DNA of 39,807 nt from Actinomycetes bacterium (GTDB taxonomy: Bacteria; Actinomycetota; Coriobacteriia; Anaerosomatales; Anaerosomataceae): positions 1 through 39,807 of the forward strand of contig JAJFTR010000031.1 of assembly GCA_021372825.1 (NCBI GenBank), written 5' to 3'. The notes beneath the pieces are model-generated. The model saw only the letters and a list, made by a program, of their open reading frames with translations, was not told the origin of the DNA and searched no databases. The translations under genes and the position numbers were made by a program. Below are positions 1 through 6,842 of the stretch, piece by piece. Each line of letters opens with the position of its first letter. Positions within the stretch are counted from its first letter, which is position 1.

Positions 1-184
1 GGATGTCCGGTTTTACGTACACAAGCGAGCAGCCCTGCAAAGCGGGGTACACCGAGGAGACCCGCTGGCCCGCCTCCGCGGTCGACGTGACCATCACGAG
101 TTCGAATCCAGGATGTCCAGACACGAGCCGCGTGAGTTCGACCCCGGCGTAGCCGGTGGCTCCTACGATAGCCGCCTTGCGCAT
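1..184 (-). CDS. argC: N-acetyl-gamma-glutamyl-phosphate reductase, N-terminal part (window edge)
   Basis: This is the first 61 codons of a gene that continues past base 1. The protein starts MRKAAIVGATGYAGVELTRL, the NAD(P)-binding Rossmann entry GATGYAG typical of ArgC. ArgC reduces N-acetylglutamyl phosphate to the semialdehyde in the cytoplasmic arginine pathway. The ATG at 184-182 is preceded by GGAG at a spacing of 7. It lies downstream of pheT on the same strand, but a 146-base gap with its own promoter-like signal suggests separate transcription. The catalytic cysteine lies outside the window, so only the N-terminal identification can be made. Confidence 0.9.
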   Translation of the reverse strand, partial: MRKAAIVGATGYAGVELTRLVSGHPGFELVMVTSTAEAGQRVSSVYPALQGCSLVYVKPDI

Positions 185-219
185 GTGCACACTCCAGACC
201 TTCTTGAATCGGTCTGTAA

Positions 220-248
220 ATCGTATACGATAAGCGCATAGCAGTCAA
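220..248 (-). promoter_or_regulatory. Putative argC promoter with palindromic operator over the -10
   Basis: Reading the minus strand, TTGACT (248-243), a 17-base spacer and TACGAT (225-220) form a vegetative-type promoter about 36 bases upstream of the argC start. A perfect 12-base palindrome, ATCGTATACGAT (220-231), covers the -10 element, which is where a repressor such as ArgR could bind. The match to a known ARG box is not clear. A 6-bp inverted repeat (195-200 with 211-216) lies just before the ribosome binding site. Confidence 0.5.
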
Positions 249-330
249 ACGATATGCATTTCCGCTGCAAGTAATGCCGCACGCTGAGTCAGAACGAATG
301 CAGATGCGGCTCTTTCGCATACGCTCCGAT

Positions 331-2763
331 CTACGAACGGACCTCGGCACCAACAGCAGCACAGACCTTGCGGACGACGCGCTCGTGGATCGATCTCACC
401 TCGTCGTCTGTGAGCGTTCGATCCGCTGCCCGATAGGTGAGCGAGAATGCCAGGCTCTTGGCTCCCTCGCGCACACGTCTGACCGTCGCGCCCTCCGGGT
501 CACGGTACACGTCGAACAGTCGCACTGACTCGAGCAGGGGACCGCCTGCCGAGCGGATCGCCTGCCCGACGCGCTCTGCCGTGACACTGTCATCCACGAC
601 GAGAGCGACGTCCACTTTGACTGCGGGGAACCGCGGTACCTCGCGGTATCGCACGTCTGTCGCGACTGCCTTCACAAGTGGTTTGACGTCGAGCTCGAAC
701 ACCGTCACCGCTCCGGATACGTCGTATGCCTCGAGCACAGGCGGCGCGACCTCGCCGAGCCACCCCACCACATCGCCTGCCACGATGACGTCGGCAGAGC
801 GTCCTTTTTGCAACCACGGGTGCTCGGCGGCCCTCATCTTCCAATTCGTGACGTCGATCTCATCGAAGAGCGTCTCCAGGACACCCTTGCCATCGAAGAA
901 GTCGAGCGCAGGCGCGGGATCGTTCCAACCGGGACGGTTCCACGAACCAGCAAGTACGCCTCCCACCACGCCACGCTCGCGCGGGAGTTTCCTGCCCTCG
1001 GCCGTCTTGAACACGGTTCCCATCTCGTACAGATGCACATCGGGCACGTCGTGACGCTGGTTATGCGACACCGCTCTCAGCAGCCCGGGCAGAACCGTCG
1101 TGCGAAGGTGCGACTGCTCCTCAGACATGGGATTGAGCAGCTCGACCGGACCTTCACCCGGCCCGAACGTCCAGCCGATGCGCTCAAGGTCGGTCAGGCT
1201 GATGAAGGCGAGGCCGATGTGCTCGTTCAGACCGGCAGCGCGCAATGCCTCACCGATCCGGGCATGCACCCGCTGCTCCTTGGTCAGGCGCCCTACTCGC
1301 GCGCGGCCCCCGGGCAGGGTGGAGGCGACTCGTTCCATCCCCCAGATGCGCACCACTTCTTCATAAAGGTCGATCTCCCTTGCCAGATCGGGCCTGAAGG
1401 TCGGCACCACACAGGTGAGTACACTCCCCTCGCCAGCCACATCGATGCCGAGCGAAGACAGGATCTGCCGCACTTCCTCTTCCACCAACGTCGTGCCGAG
1501 AAGTGCGTTCATCCGGTCGACTCGCAAAGTCAGTTCGATGGGCTTGGCCGGCAGCGGGTAGACGTCGACGATGCCCGGAGCCACCCTGCCGCCCGCGACT
1601 TCAGCGATCAACGCAGCCGCTCTGTCGGAGGCCCTCCTCGCAAGCTCGGGATCGACACCACGCTCGAAGCGAAGAGCCGCTTCAGAGATCAGGCCAAGGC
1701 GCCGGCTGGTACGACTTACCGAGACGCGATCAAAAGAAGCAGCCTCGAGCAGGATGTCCACCGTCCGCCCTGACACTTCAGTAGCTGCCCCTCCCATCAC
1801 GCCCGCCAAGGCGACTGGGCCGCACGGGTCGGCGATGACAAGTGTCTCGGCTGAAAGCTCGCGATCCTGACCGTCGAGAGTGACTAGCCTCTCGCCCGGC
1901 TTCGCTGTCCGTACGGCGATCGATGCGCGCCCCTGCGCGGTGCCGATGGTGGCGAGGTCGAAGGCGTGAAGCGGCTGCCCAAGTTCGAACATGACGTAAT
2001 TGGTGACATCTACCACGTTGTTGATCGGGCGAGCGCCTGATGCGACGATTCGCTCCGCCAACCAATCGGGCGACGGCCCGATCGTGACGCCCCGGATCAC
2101 ACGTGCAGTGTAGCGGGGACATAGGGACGCGTCCTCGATCTGTACGTCCACGGCCTCACCGACCGGGCTTCCGCTCTCAGTGAGCACCCACTCCGGCGTA
2201 CGCACGGCCGTCCTGAAGACAGCTCCGGCCTCCCTTGCCACTCCTACCATCGAGAGGCAGTCGGGACGGTTCGGGGTGATCTCCAACTCCAGAACGGTGT
2301 CGCCCAGCCCCGCCCACTCCGAAAACGGGACGCCGACCGGAGCATCTTCAGGAAGAATGAGGAGACCTGAGGCGTCGCCTCCCACCCCAAGCTCTCGCGC
2401 CGAGCACATCATTCCTTGTGACTCAAGTCCACGCAGCTTCGCTCTTTTGATAGTGACTCCGCCGGTGAGTATGGTCCCCACGGTAGCAACGGGAACTTTG
2501 TCTCCGGCTTTGAAGTTCGTAGCCCCGCATACGATCTTCAGCGGCTCGTCTGCACCGATGTCTACCGTGCAGTACGACAGCTTGTCAGCATGAGGATGCT
2601 TGTCCTTGGTGAGCACTTGACCGATTAGGACACCGTCGAGCCGCTCTCCGAGAACATGGACGGTTTCCACTTTCGTACCCGTCATGTCCAACCGGTCGAT
2701 CAACTCCTCCAGCGGGACGGGGATATCGACGAGCTCTTTGAGCCACTTCAGAGATACGCGCAT
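331..2763 (-). CDS. pheT: Phenylalanyl-tRNA synthetase beta subunit
   Basis: This 810-residue protein is full length for bacterial PheT, the large subunit of the cytoplasmic (alpha-beta)2 enzyme that charges tRNA-Phe. The N-terminus MRVSLKWLKELVDIP is typical. An OB-fold tRNA-binding segment follows (about 40-150, with GLESQGMMCSARELG), then the B3/B4 editing region (about 210-380, with NNVVDVTNYVMFELGQPLHAFD), B5, the catalytic-like core and a C-terminal anticodon-binding FDX-ACB domain (about 715-808, RYREVPRFPAVKVDVALVVD). It follows pheS after 58 bases that can form an unusual RNA fold. The weak AGCAGGG just before the ATG serves as ribosome binding site. Confidence 0.97.
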   Translation of the reverse strand: MRVSLKWLKELVDIPVPLEELIDRLDMTGTKVETVHVLGERLDGVLIGQVLTKDKHPHADKLSYCTVDIGADEPLKIVCGATNFKAGDKVPVATVGTILTGGVTIKRAKLRGLESQGMMCSARELGVGGDASGLLILPEDAPVGVPFSEWAGLGDTVLELEITPNRPDCLSMVGVAREAGAVFRTAVRTPEWVLTESGSPVGEAVDVQIEDASLCPRYTARVIRGVTIGPSPDWLAERIVASGARPINNVVDVTNYVMFELGQPLHAFDLATIGTAQGRASIAVRTAKPGERLVTLDGQDRELSAETLVIADPCGPVALAGVMGGAATEVSGRTVDILLEAASFDRVSVSRTSRRLGLISEAALRFERGVDPELARRASDRAAALIAEVAGGRVAPGIVDVYPLPAKPIELTLRVDRMNALLGTTLVEEEVRQILSSLGIDVAGEGSVLTCVVPTFRPDLAREIDLYEEVVRIWGMERVASTLPGGRARVGRLTKEQRVHARIGEALRAAGLNEHIGLAFISLTDLERIGWTFGPGEGPVELLNPMSEEQSHLRTTVLPGLLRAVSHNQRHDVPDVHLYEMGTVFKTAEGRKLPRERGVVGGVLAGSWNRPGWNDPAPALDFFDGKGVLETLFDEIDVTNWKMRAAEHPWLQKGRSADVIVAGDVVGWLGEVAPPVLEAYDVSGAVTVFELDVKPLVKAVATDVRYREVPRFPAVKVDVALVVDDSVTAERVGQAIRSAGGPLLESVRLFDVYRDPEGATVRRVREGAKSLAFSLTYRAADRTLTDDEVRSIHERVVRKVCAAVGAEVRS

Positions 2764-2773
2764 ACCCTGCTCT

Positions 2774-2809
2774 TCCTCGTGTGAGGCCCGTCCCCACGAG
2801 GAGACGGGC
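2774..2809 (-). promoter_or_regulatory. Possible H-type pseudoknot in the pheS-pheT spacer
   Basis: On the minus strand, GCCCGTC (2809-2803) pairs with GACGGGC (2792-2786). CCTCGTG (2801-2795) pairs with CACGAGG (2781-2775). The two 7-bp stems interleave, with linkers of 1, 2 and 4 bases, which is the order expected of an H-type pseudoknot. Alternatively they are two mutually exclusive hairpins. The structure ends 11 bases before the pheT start codon, so it could set pheT translation relative to pheS. The pairing is read directly from the sequence; the function is inferred. Confidence 0.45.
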
Positions 2810-2821
2810 TGTTCGGTGTCG

Positions 2822-3883
2822 TTAGAACTGGCGAAGGAACCTCATGTCGCCTTCGACCAGAAGGCGAAGGTCCGGCACCCCGTACTTCAAGGCCGCGATT
2901 CGCTCGGCGCCCATCCCGAATGCGAAACCGCTATAGCGCTCGGGATCGATCCCCACGTAACTGAACACGTTCGGGTCGACCATCCCGCAGCCGAGCACCT
3001 CGAGCCATCCCTCGCCCCCGCACGAACGACACCCCTCTCCGCCGCAGATCCCGCACGACACGTCCACTTCCGCAGACGGCTCAGTGAACGGGAAGAAGTG
3101 GGGCCTCAGGCGGACGCGTCTCGTTGAGCCGAAGACCTCTCGCACGAAATGCTCCAGGGTGCCCTTGAGATCGCCGAACGTGATGCCTTCGTCCACGACG
3201 AGTCCCTCTATCTGTGTGAAGCGAGGCAAATGGCTTGGATCGGCCACATCGCGCCGGTAGACCTTGCCAGGCACGAGCACATAGATGGGCGGCGCCTGAC
3301 GCTCCATGACACGGACTTGAACGGGCGACGTGTGAGTCCGGAGGAGCACGTCGCACTCACCCGGCACGTTGGAGGCTTCATCAGACAAGTCACGCACGTA
3401 GAACGTGTCTGTGGCGGCCCGCGCCGGATGTTCCGGAGGATGATTGAGAGCAGTGAAGTTGTAGTACTCGAGCTCGACTTCGGGACCTTCTGCGACACAG
3501 TAGCCAAGCCCGACGAACACCGCGGTGATCTCATCTACGATCTGATGTATGAGGTGCTGCTTGCCGGGTGAACGTTTTCGACCGGGCAGTGTGACGTCGA
3601 CTGACTCGGCCTGGAGCCGTGCGGCAAGAGCCTGAGAGGCGAGCTCGTCTCTGCGGGTTGCGATCGCTTTTTCGAGTTCCTCGCGTATCTGGTTGGCAAG
3701 CTGACCTATCACCGGCCTGTCTTGCGGCGCAAGAGCGCCAAGGCCTCTTAGTACCGAGGTCAGCGACCCCCTCTTACCGAGGAACGCCACACGTACCGCT
3801 TCGAGGGCGGTCAGGTCATTCGCGGACGCGACTGAATCGAGCGCTTCGTCGCGTAGCGAACTCAAATCTTCCGCAACACCCAT
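2822..3883 (-). CDS. pheS: Phenylalanyl-tRNA synthetase alpha subunit
   Basis: The protein has 353 residues, the normal length. An N-terminal coiled-coil arm (about 1-90, for tRNA contact) precedes a class II catalytic core with motif 2 (RFTQIEGLVVDEG) and motif 3 (GFAFGMGAERIAALKYG). The cysteine-rich insert CGICGGEGCRSCGGEGWLEV is common in PheS of this type. I chose the ATG at 3883 because GAGGAG sits 5 bases upstream; a TTG three bases further up is also in frame but less likely. It is the first gene of pheST and is controlled by the T-box leader upstream. Confidence 0.97.
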   Translation of the reverse strand: MGVAEDLSSLRDEALDSVASANDLTALEAVRVAFLGKRGSLTSVLRGLGALAPQDRPVIGQLANQIREELEKAIATRRDELASQALAARLQAESVDVTLPGRKRSPGKQHLIHQIVDEITAVFVGLGYCVAEGPEVELEYYNFTALNHPPEHPARAATDTFYVRDLSDEASNVPGECDVLLRTHTSPVQVRVMERQAPPIYVLVPGKVYRRDVADPSHLPRFTQIEGLVVDEGITFGDLKGTLEHFVREVFGSTRRVRLRPHFFPFTEPSAEVDVSCGICGGEGCRSCGGEGWLEVLGCGMVDPNVFSYVGIDPERYSGFAFGMGAERIAALKYGVPDLRLLVEGDMRFLRQF

Positions 3884-3910
3884 CAAGGCTCCTCATCTCT
3901 ACAAGCGCAA

Positions 3911-4217
3911 GAGCCGCTCCCCCTCGGGGATTCACCCAAGGACGGGAGCGGCTCCCGCGGTACCACCCTGGTTGGCGCCACACACGCACGCCCACTCATA
4001 GCAGATGTACGACATCTGTTGCTGGACTGAGCCCAGCCTCCCGATATCGGCGGGAACCGGCTTGCCTACTAGGTTCACAGGACCCGTTCAGGTCGCAGCT
4101 GCTGGAGTGAACCGCCCCCTGCACTCCATGGGCCCTTCCAGTCGACGGGGCCCTTTCCTGGTATGGGGTGTGGCTCGAGGACGCCTCTCCGTCATCGCCA
4201 TAGCACTGTTCGATTGG
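3911..4217 (-). promoter_or_regulatory. T-box riboswitch leader of pheST (UUC specifier)
   Basis: The minus-strand leader contains the T-box core AGGGTGGTACCGCGG (3969-3955), followed by a competing hairpin: an 11-bp perfect stem, 3954-3944 with 3921-3911, whose loop is about 22 bases. Stem I can be followed. The base helix CAGTGCT (4208-4202) pairs with AGCA-CTG allowing one bulge, and GGAG pairs with CTCC below a loop that carries TTC at 4111-4109. UUC is a Phe codon, so uncharged tRNA-Phe would be the ligand. The hairpin is followed by only a weak T-run (TTGCGCTTGT), so whether control is by termination or at translation is uncertain. The leader is about 330 bases long and ends at the pheS ribosome binding site. 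Confidence 0.93.
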
Positions 4218-4223
4218 TGGCTG

Positions 4224-4232
4224 AGTATACCA
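4224..4232 (-). promoter_or_regulatory. Extended -10 promoter of the pheST T-box transcript
   Basis: The minus strand reads TGG TATACT: a near-consensus -10 with an upstream TGn extension. It starts just after the stop codon of the signal peptidase gene, and its expected start site falls about 10 bases before the T-box base helix. No good -35 lies at 17 bases; TTGGAA occurs at a spacing of 20. Confidence 0.6.
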
Positions 4233-4234
4233 CA

Positions 4235-4633
4235 TCACCTCAGGCGCTCTTCCAATGCCGAGGCCGTCTGCCCTGTGGGCAGCACGGCCACGACAACACC
4301 CAGCACATCGGCCCTCGTCACCGGATCCCGGTCGGAGACCTCGTTGGCGTCGCCTCGCGTAGTGATGGTCCGGTCCGGACGGATGGCGACGACCCTGTGC
4401 AACACCTTGTGTGTGTCCCCGGCTCGACGGAACAACACGATGTCGCCAGCCGATAGAGCACACTCGTCTCGCTTGTAGATCACGATGTCTCCGGCTTCAA
4501 GAGCCGGAGACATCGACCCGCCGCGCACGATAGCTACACCATGTACCCGCAGCACAAGTCCCCACGCGACCAGTGCCATAAGGCCAAGAGCACGCCTGAG
4601 CACACGATAATCATGCGAGGGCTCCTCTGCCAT
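4235..4633 (-). CDS. Signal peptidase I, SipW/archaeal (S26B, Ser-His) type
   Basis: This 132-residue membrane protease has one N-terminal membrane helix (about 13-32). The nucleophile box is GGSMSPAL (Ser40). LHRV follows with His79 where bacterial LepB-type enzymes carry lysine, then the TRGDAN box with Asp95. A Ser-His pair is the hallmark of the ER/archaeal-like SipW subfamily. Members of that subfamily process secreted fibre or camelysin proteins. The start overlaps the upstream stop (TGATG), so it is translationally coupled to the TasA-like gene, which is its likely substrate. It is short because the domain II insertions of LepB are absent, as is normal for this type. Confidence 0.9.
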   Translation of the reverse strand: MAEEPSHDYRVLRRALGLMALVAWGLVLRVHGVAIVRGGSMSPALEAGDIVIYKRDECALSAGDIVLFRRAGDTHKVLHRVVAIRPDRTITTRGDANEVSDRDPVTRADVLGVVVAVLPTGQTASALEERLR

Positions 4634-5115
4634 CAGTGGACCTGCTCGGCATCGAAGTACAACGTGATCTTGACGTAATCGCCGGCCAGATCGTTCCCCG
4701 CCGTCGCCGGCATGCCGATAGCGAAACCGAGGCGCGACGTTGCACCGGGAGCAAGTTCGAACGCCTCAGTGCGTAGCAAGCTCAGAGGTCCATCGTAGAC
4801 GGCCACCCCGTTGCTTGTGACTCGGCACGTGAGCGCGTTGTAGAAATCGGTGATGCCTGCCTTCTTGGCCGCCGTGACCACAACGCTTGAGGGCAAGGAT
4901 CCACTGTTCAGTACAGAGACGGAGCGCTCGACGATAGCGCCCGGAGCGAGTGACTCGATCGAGATGGCGGCAGATGTAGGCTCCGTGGAGACGGAGACCG
5001 CACCGCCCTTGATGATGTTGTCAGGCACCTCCGATTGCCCGGTGAAATACGCTCCCGCCGTTCCGATGCAAGCAGCAAAACCGATCGCGAGCACCACCAT
5101 GAGGAATCGTTTCAT
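4633..5115 (-). CDS. TasA/camelysin-like secreted protein with SipW-type signal peptide
   Basis: This protein of 160 residues starts at the ATG at 5115, which has GGGAGAG upstream; a longer in-frame reading lacks a ribosome site. The N-terminus (Lys-Arg, a hydrophobic stretch, then GTAGAYFTGQSEVPDN) matches the SipW-dependent signal peptide seen in TasA and CalY proteins. The rest is a beta-rich domain with the alternating pattern SVSVLNSGSLPSSVVVTA, typical of camelysin-like folds, and it ends ITLYFDAEQVH. It is translationally coupled to the adjacent S26B peptidase. The family forms extracellular fibres or metalloprotease-like coat proteins, but I cannot assign a specific function here. It is a single-copy two-gene system with no other fibre subunit beside it. 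Confidence 0.8.
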   Translation of the reverse strand: MKRFLMVVLAIGFAACIGTAGAYFTGQSEVPDNIIKGGAVSVSTEPTSAAISIESLAPGAIVERSVSVLNSGSLPSSVVVTAAKKAGITDFYNALTCRVTSNGVAVYDGPLSLLRTEAFELAPGATSRLGFAIGMPATAGNDLAGDYVKITLYFDAEQVH

Positions 5116-5268
5116 AGCGACTCTCCCTTCGGTAGGGCCACCCGAGGGGAGGACGGCACATGATCTACTGGCCACGGTCGCGGCCACGGCGAGCATCTCA
5201 CATGCTACTTGCCGCTTCCTGAACGTTATTCGAACAGAATCTGCACACACGCTTCCACAGCACCACGC

Positions 5269-5300
5269 GAAGAAGCGGCCTCCGTAGAGGCCGCTTCTTC
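5269..5300 (-). terminator. Terminator-like hairpin after rplT
   Basis: A perfect 12-bp inverted repeat, GAAGAAGCGGCC (5269-5280) with GGCCGCTTCTTC (5289-5300) and an 8-base loop, lies 27 bases beyond the rplT stop. No long T-run follows on either strand. It most likely ends the infC-rpmI-rplT transcript. Confidence 0.65.
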
Positions 5301-5326
5301 AGGCTGGTCTCGCAAACGGGCGCGGT

Positions 5327-5686
5327 TCAGACCGATACCTTCTCCTTGGCGATCTCGACCAATTTGGCGAAAGCACCCGGATCGTTCACCGCCATGTCCG
5401 AAAGCACCTTGCGATCGAGTTCGATCTCGGCCTTCTTCAGCCCGTTCATGAACGCCGAGTAGGACATCCCGTTCATGCGAGCCGCGGCGTTGATACGCGT
5501 GATCCAAAGACGACGGATCTCCCGCTTCTTGTTGCGCCGATCGCGATACGCGTACTGCAGCGAGTGCTGGACTTGTTCCTTGGCGGCGCGGTACGAACGG
5601 CTCTTCGCCCCGTAGTAGCCTTTCGCTTGTCCGAGGACGGTCCGCCGCTTCTTCTTGGCTGTAACGCCACGCTTCACCCTAGGCAT
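5327..5686 (-). CDS. rplT: 50S ribosomal protein L20
   Basis: This 119-residue basic protein starts [20 protein letters not shown] and carries the [17 protein letters not shown] and [16 protein letters not shown] blocks typical of L20. It binds 23S rRNA early in large-subunit assembly. It is the last gene of infC-rpmI-rplT. In several bacteria L20 represses this operon through its mRNA, so the long leader upstream of infC is the place to look for such control. Confidence 0.98.
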   Translation of the reverse strand: MPRVKRGVTAKKKRRTVLGQAKGYYGAKSRSYRAAKEQVQHSLQYAYRDRRNKKREIRRLWITRINAAARMNGMSYSAFMNGLKKAEIELDRKVLSDMAVNDPGAFAKLVEIAKEKVSV

Positions 5687-5719
5687 CTTCGATATCTCCT
5701 CTTATCACGCGGCGCCGGC

Positions 5720-5917
5720 CTAGCCGATGCCAAGGTTCTTCTTCACGACCGCCTCATCTGAGGGATGGACGAGCGAAGGCTCGCGGAACGCCCTCTTGCG
5801 CTTGGGGCTCTTCTTCTCAAGGATGTGGCTCTTGTAGGCGTTGGCTCGCACGAGCTTACCGGTACCGGTGAGGCGGAACCTCTTGGCCGTCCCTTTGTGT
5901 GTCTTCATCTTTGGCAT
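5720..5917 (-). CDS. rpmI: 50S ribosomal protein L35
   Basis: A 65-residue protein starting [20 protein letters not shown], the standard L35 sequence, with the normal basic middle ([15 protein letters not shown]). It is a structural protein of the large subunit. It sits between infC (30-base gap) and rplT (33-base gap) in the conserved order. Confidence 0.98.
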   Translation of the reverse strand: MPKMKTHKGTAKRFRLTGTGKLVRANAYKSHILEKKSPKRKRAFREPSLVHPSDEAVVKKNLGIG

Positions 5918-5947
5918 TCGGATACTCCTTATCGCCTCGTCGTGCTG

Positions 5948-6541
5948 CTACTCGGTATCGCTCACGGCCTCGGCGGCCGTCGTGGGCTCAGGTTCTGGGT
6001 CGGCCTTCTTCTCAGGCTTAGCAGGCTCCTTCTTCACCGGCGCCAGGATCATGAGCATATTCCGTCCCTCGAGCTTGGGCTGGCTTTCGACCGTAGCGAG
6101 GTCGCTCATTTCTCCCGCAAGGCGCTCAAGGATCGCGAGGCCGCGCTCCGCATGCACCATTTCGCGGCCACGGAACATGATCGTGACCTTGACCTTGGCG
6201 CCACTCTCGAGGAACCGCTGCACGTGGCGCTTCTTCGTCTCATAGTCGTGCTTGTCGATCTTCGGGCGGAACTTGATCTCCTTGATCTGGATCGTCGTCT
6301 GGTGCTTCCGCGCTTGCTTGGCCTTGATCGCCTGCTCGTACTTGTACTTGCTGTAGTCCATGATGCGGCACACCGGGGGATCCGCGTTCGGCGCGATCTC
6401 GACCAGATCGAGACCCTGCTCGTCGGCGATCCGCAGCGCGTCGCTCACATTGAAGATGCCGAGCTGCTCTCCGTCCTCGGAGATGAGTCTGCATCGCTGG
6501 ACGCGGATGCGATCGTTGATCCTCGGCTCCGTCGTGCTGAT
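5948..6541 (-). CDS. infC: Translation initiation factor IF-3, apparent AUC start
   Basis: IF-3 binds the 30S subunit and checks start-codon pairing. The protein has the N-domain (RINDRIRVQRCRLISEDGEQLG), the linker KYEQAIKAKQARKHQ, and the C-domain (KEIKFRPKIDKHDYETKKRH, VTIMFRGREMVHAERG), then an acidic, proline-rich tail. I place the start at ATC (6541-6539), giving ISTTEPRINDRIR, 197 residues. A strong GGAGG lies 10 bases upstream (6556-6552), and this is the normal IF-3 start position. An in-frame GTG 14 codons upstream (6583) has no ribosome site. Rare AUU/AUC starts are known in infC and allow IF-3 to repress its own translation. Confidence 0.95.
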   Translation of the reverse strand: MSTTEPRINDRIRVQRCRLISEDGEQLGIFNVSDALRIADEQGLDLVEIAPNADPPVCRIMDYSKYKYEQAIKAKQARKHQTTIQIKEIKFRPKIDKHDYETKKRHVQRFLESGAKVKVTIMFRGREMVHAERGLAILERLAGEMSDLATVESQPKLEGRNMLMILAPVKKEPAKPEKKADPEPEPTTAAEAVSDTE

Positions 6542-6556
6542 AGGCGTTCCACCTCC

Positions 6557-6753
6557 ACTACCGGCGACACGTGCGTGCCGCACCCTACAATGCGAACGTC
6601 CCGACGGCGCTGCCGACGGGACGAATCAATGATCCGCCCACAAGGCGGATCCGTGCTCGACCCGGCAGCTGCACTGTTGCGCCGTCAAGGTGGGGACCAG
6701 TCGCGACCCCGAGGGGCGGGGTCCCACTTCTCCTTTATTCGATTGGCCGTGTG
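6557..6753 (-). promoter_or_regulatory. Structured 5' leader of infC-rpmI-rplT
   Basis: About 200 bases of untranslated leader precede infC. It holds three hairpins: 6693-6698 with 6720-6725 (a long loop containing a smaller CCCC/GGGG stem), a perfect 8-bp stem with a 5-base loop at 6631-6651, and a compact near-perfect 11-bp stem with a 3-base loop at 6598-6622. The position matches the L20 or IF-3 control leaders known for this operon in other bacteria. I do not recognise a specific L20-binding mimic. Confidence 0.55.
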
Positions 6754-6783
6754 AGTATACGCATCCGGCGGGGGCCCTGTCTA
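6754..6783 (-). promoter_or_regulatory. Promoter of the infC operon
   Basis: On the minus strand TAGACA (6783-6778), an 18-base spacer and TATACT (6759-6754) give two near-consensus vegetative elements. A small inverted repeat (6774-6778 with 6783-6787) overlaps the -35 and could be the end of the upstream kinase transcript. Confidence 0.7.
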
Positions 6784-6842
6784 GGGCGACCCGGCGGCTC
6801 ATGTCTCACACCCAGCGCGAGCGGTGGTGACCTAGGCGCTAT

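Noticed and set aside
808-1773. Long open frame on the plus strand opposite pheT
   Set aside because: It is a mirror of a well-identified gene in high-GC DNA, has no ribosome site and shows no recognisable domain.
5765-6754. 329-codon open frame opposite infC, rpmI and their leader
   Set aside because: It overlaps three certain features on the other strand and is Leu/Arg/Asp-rich without family resemblance.
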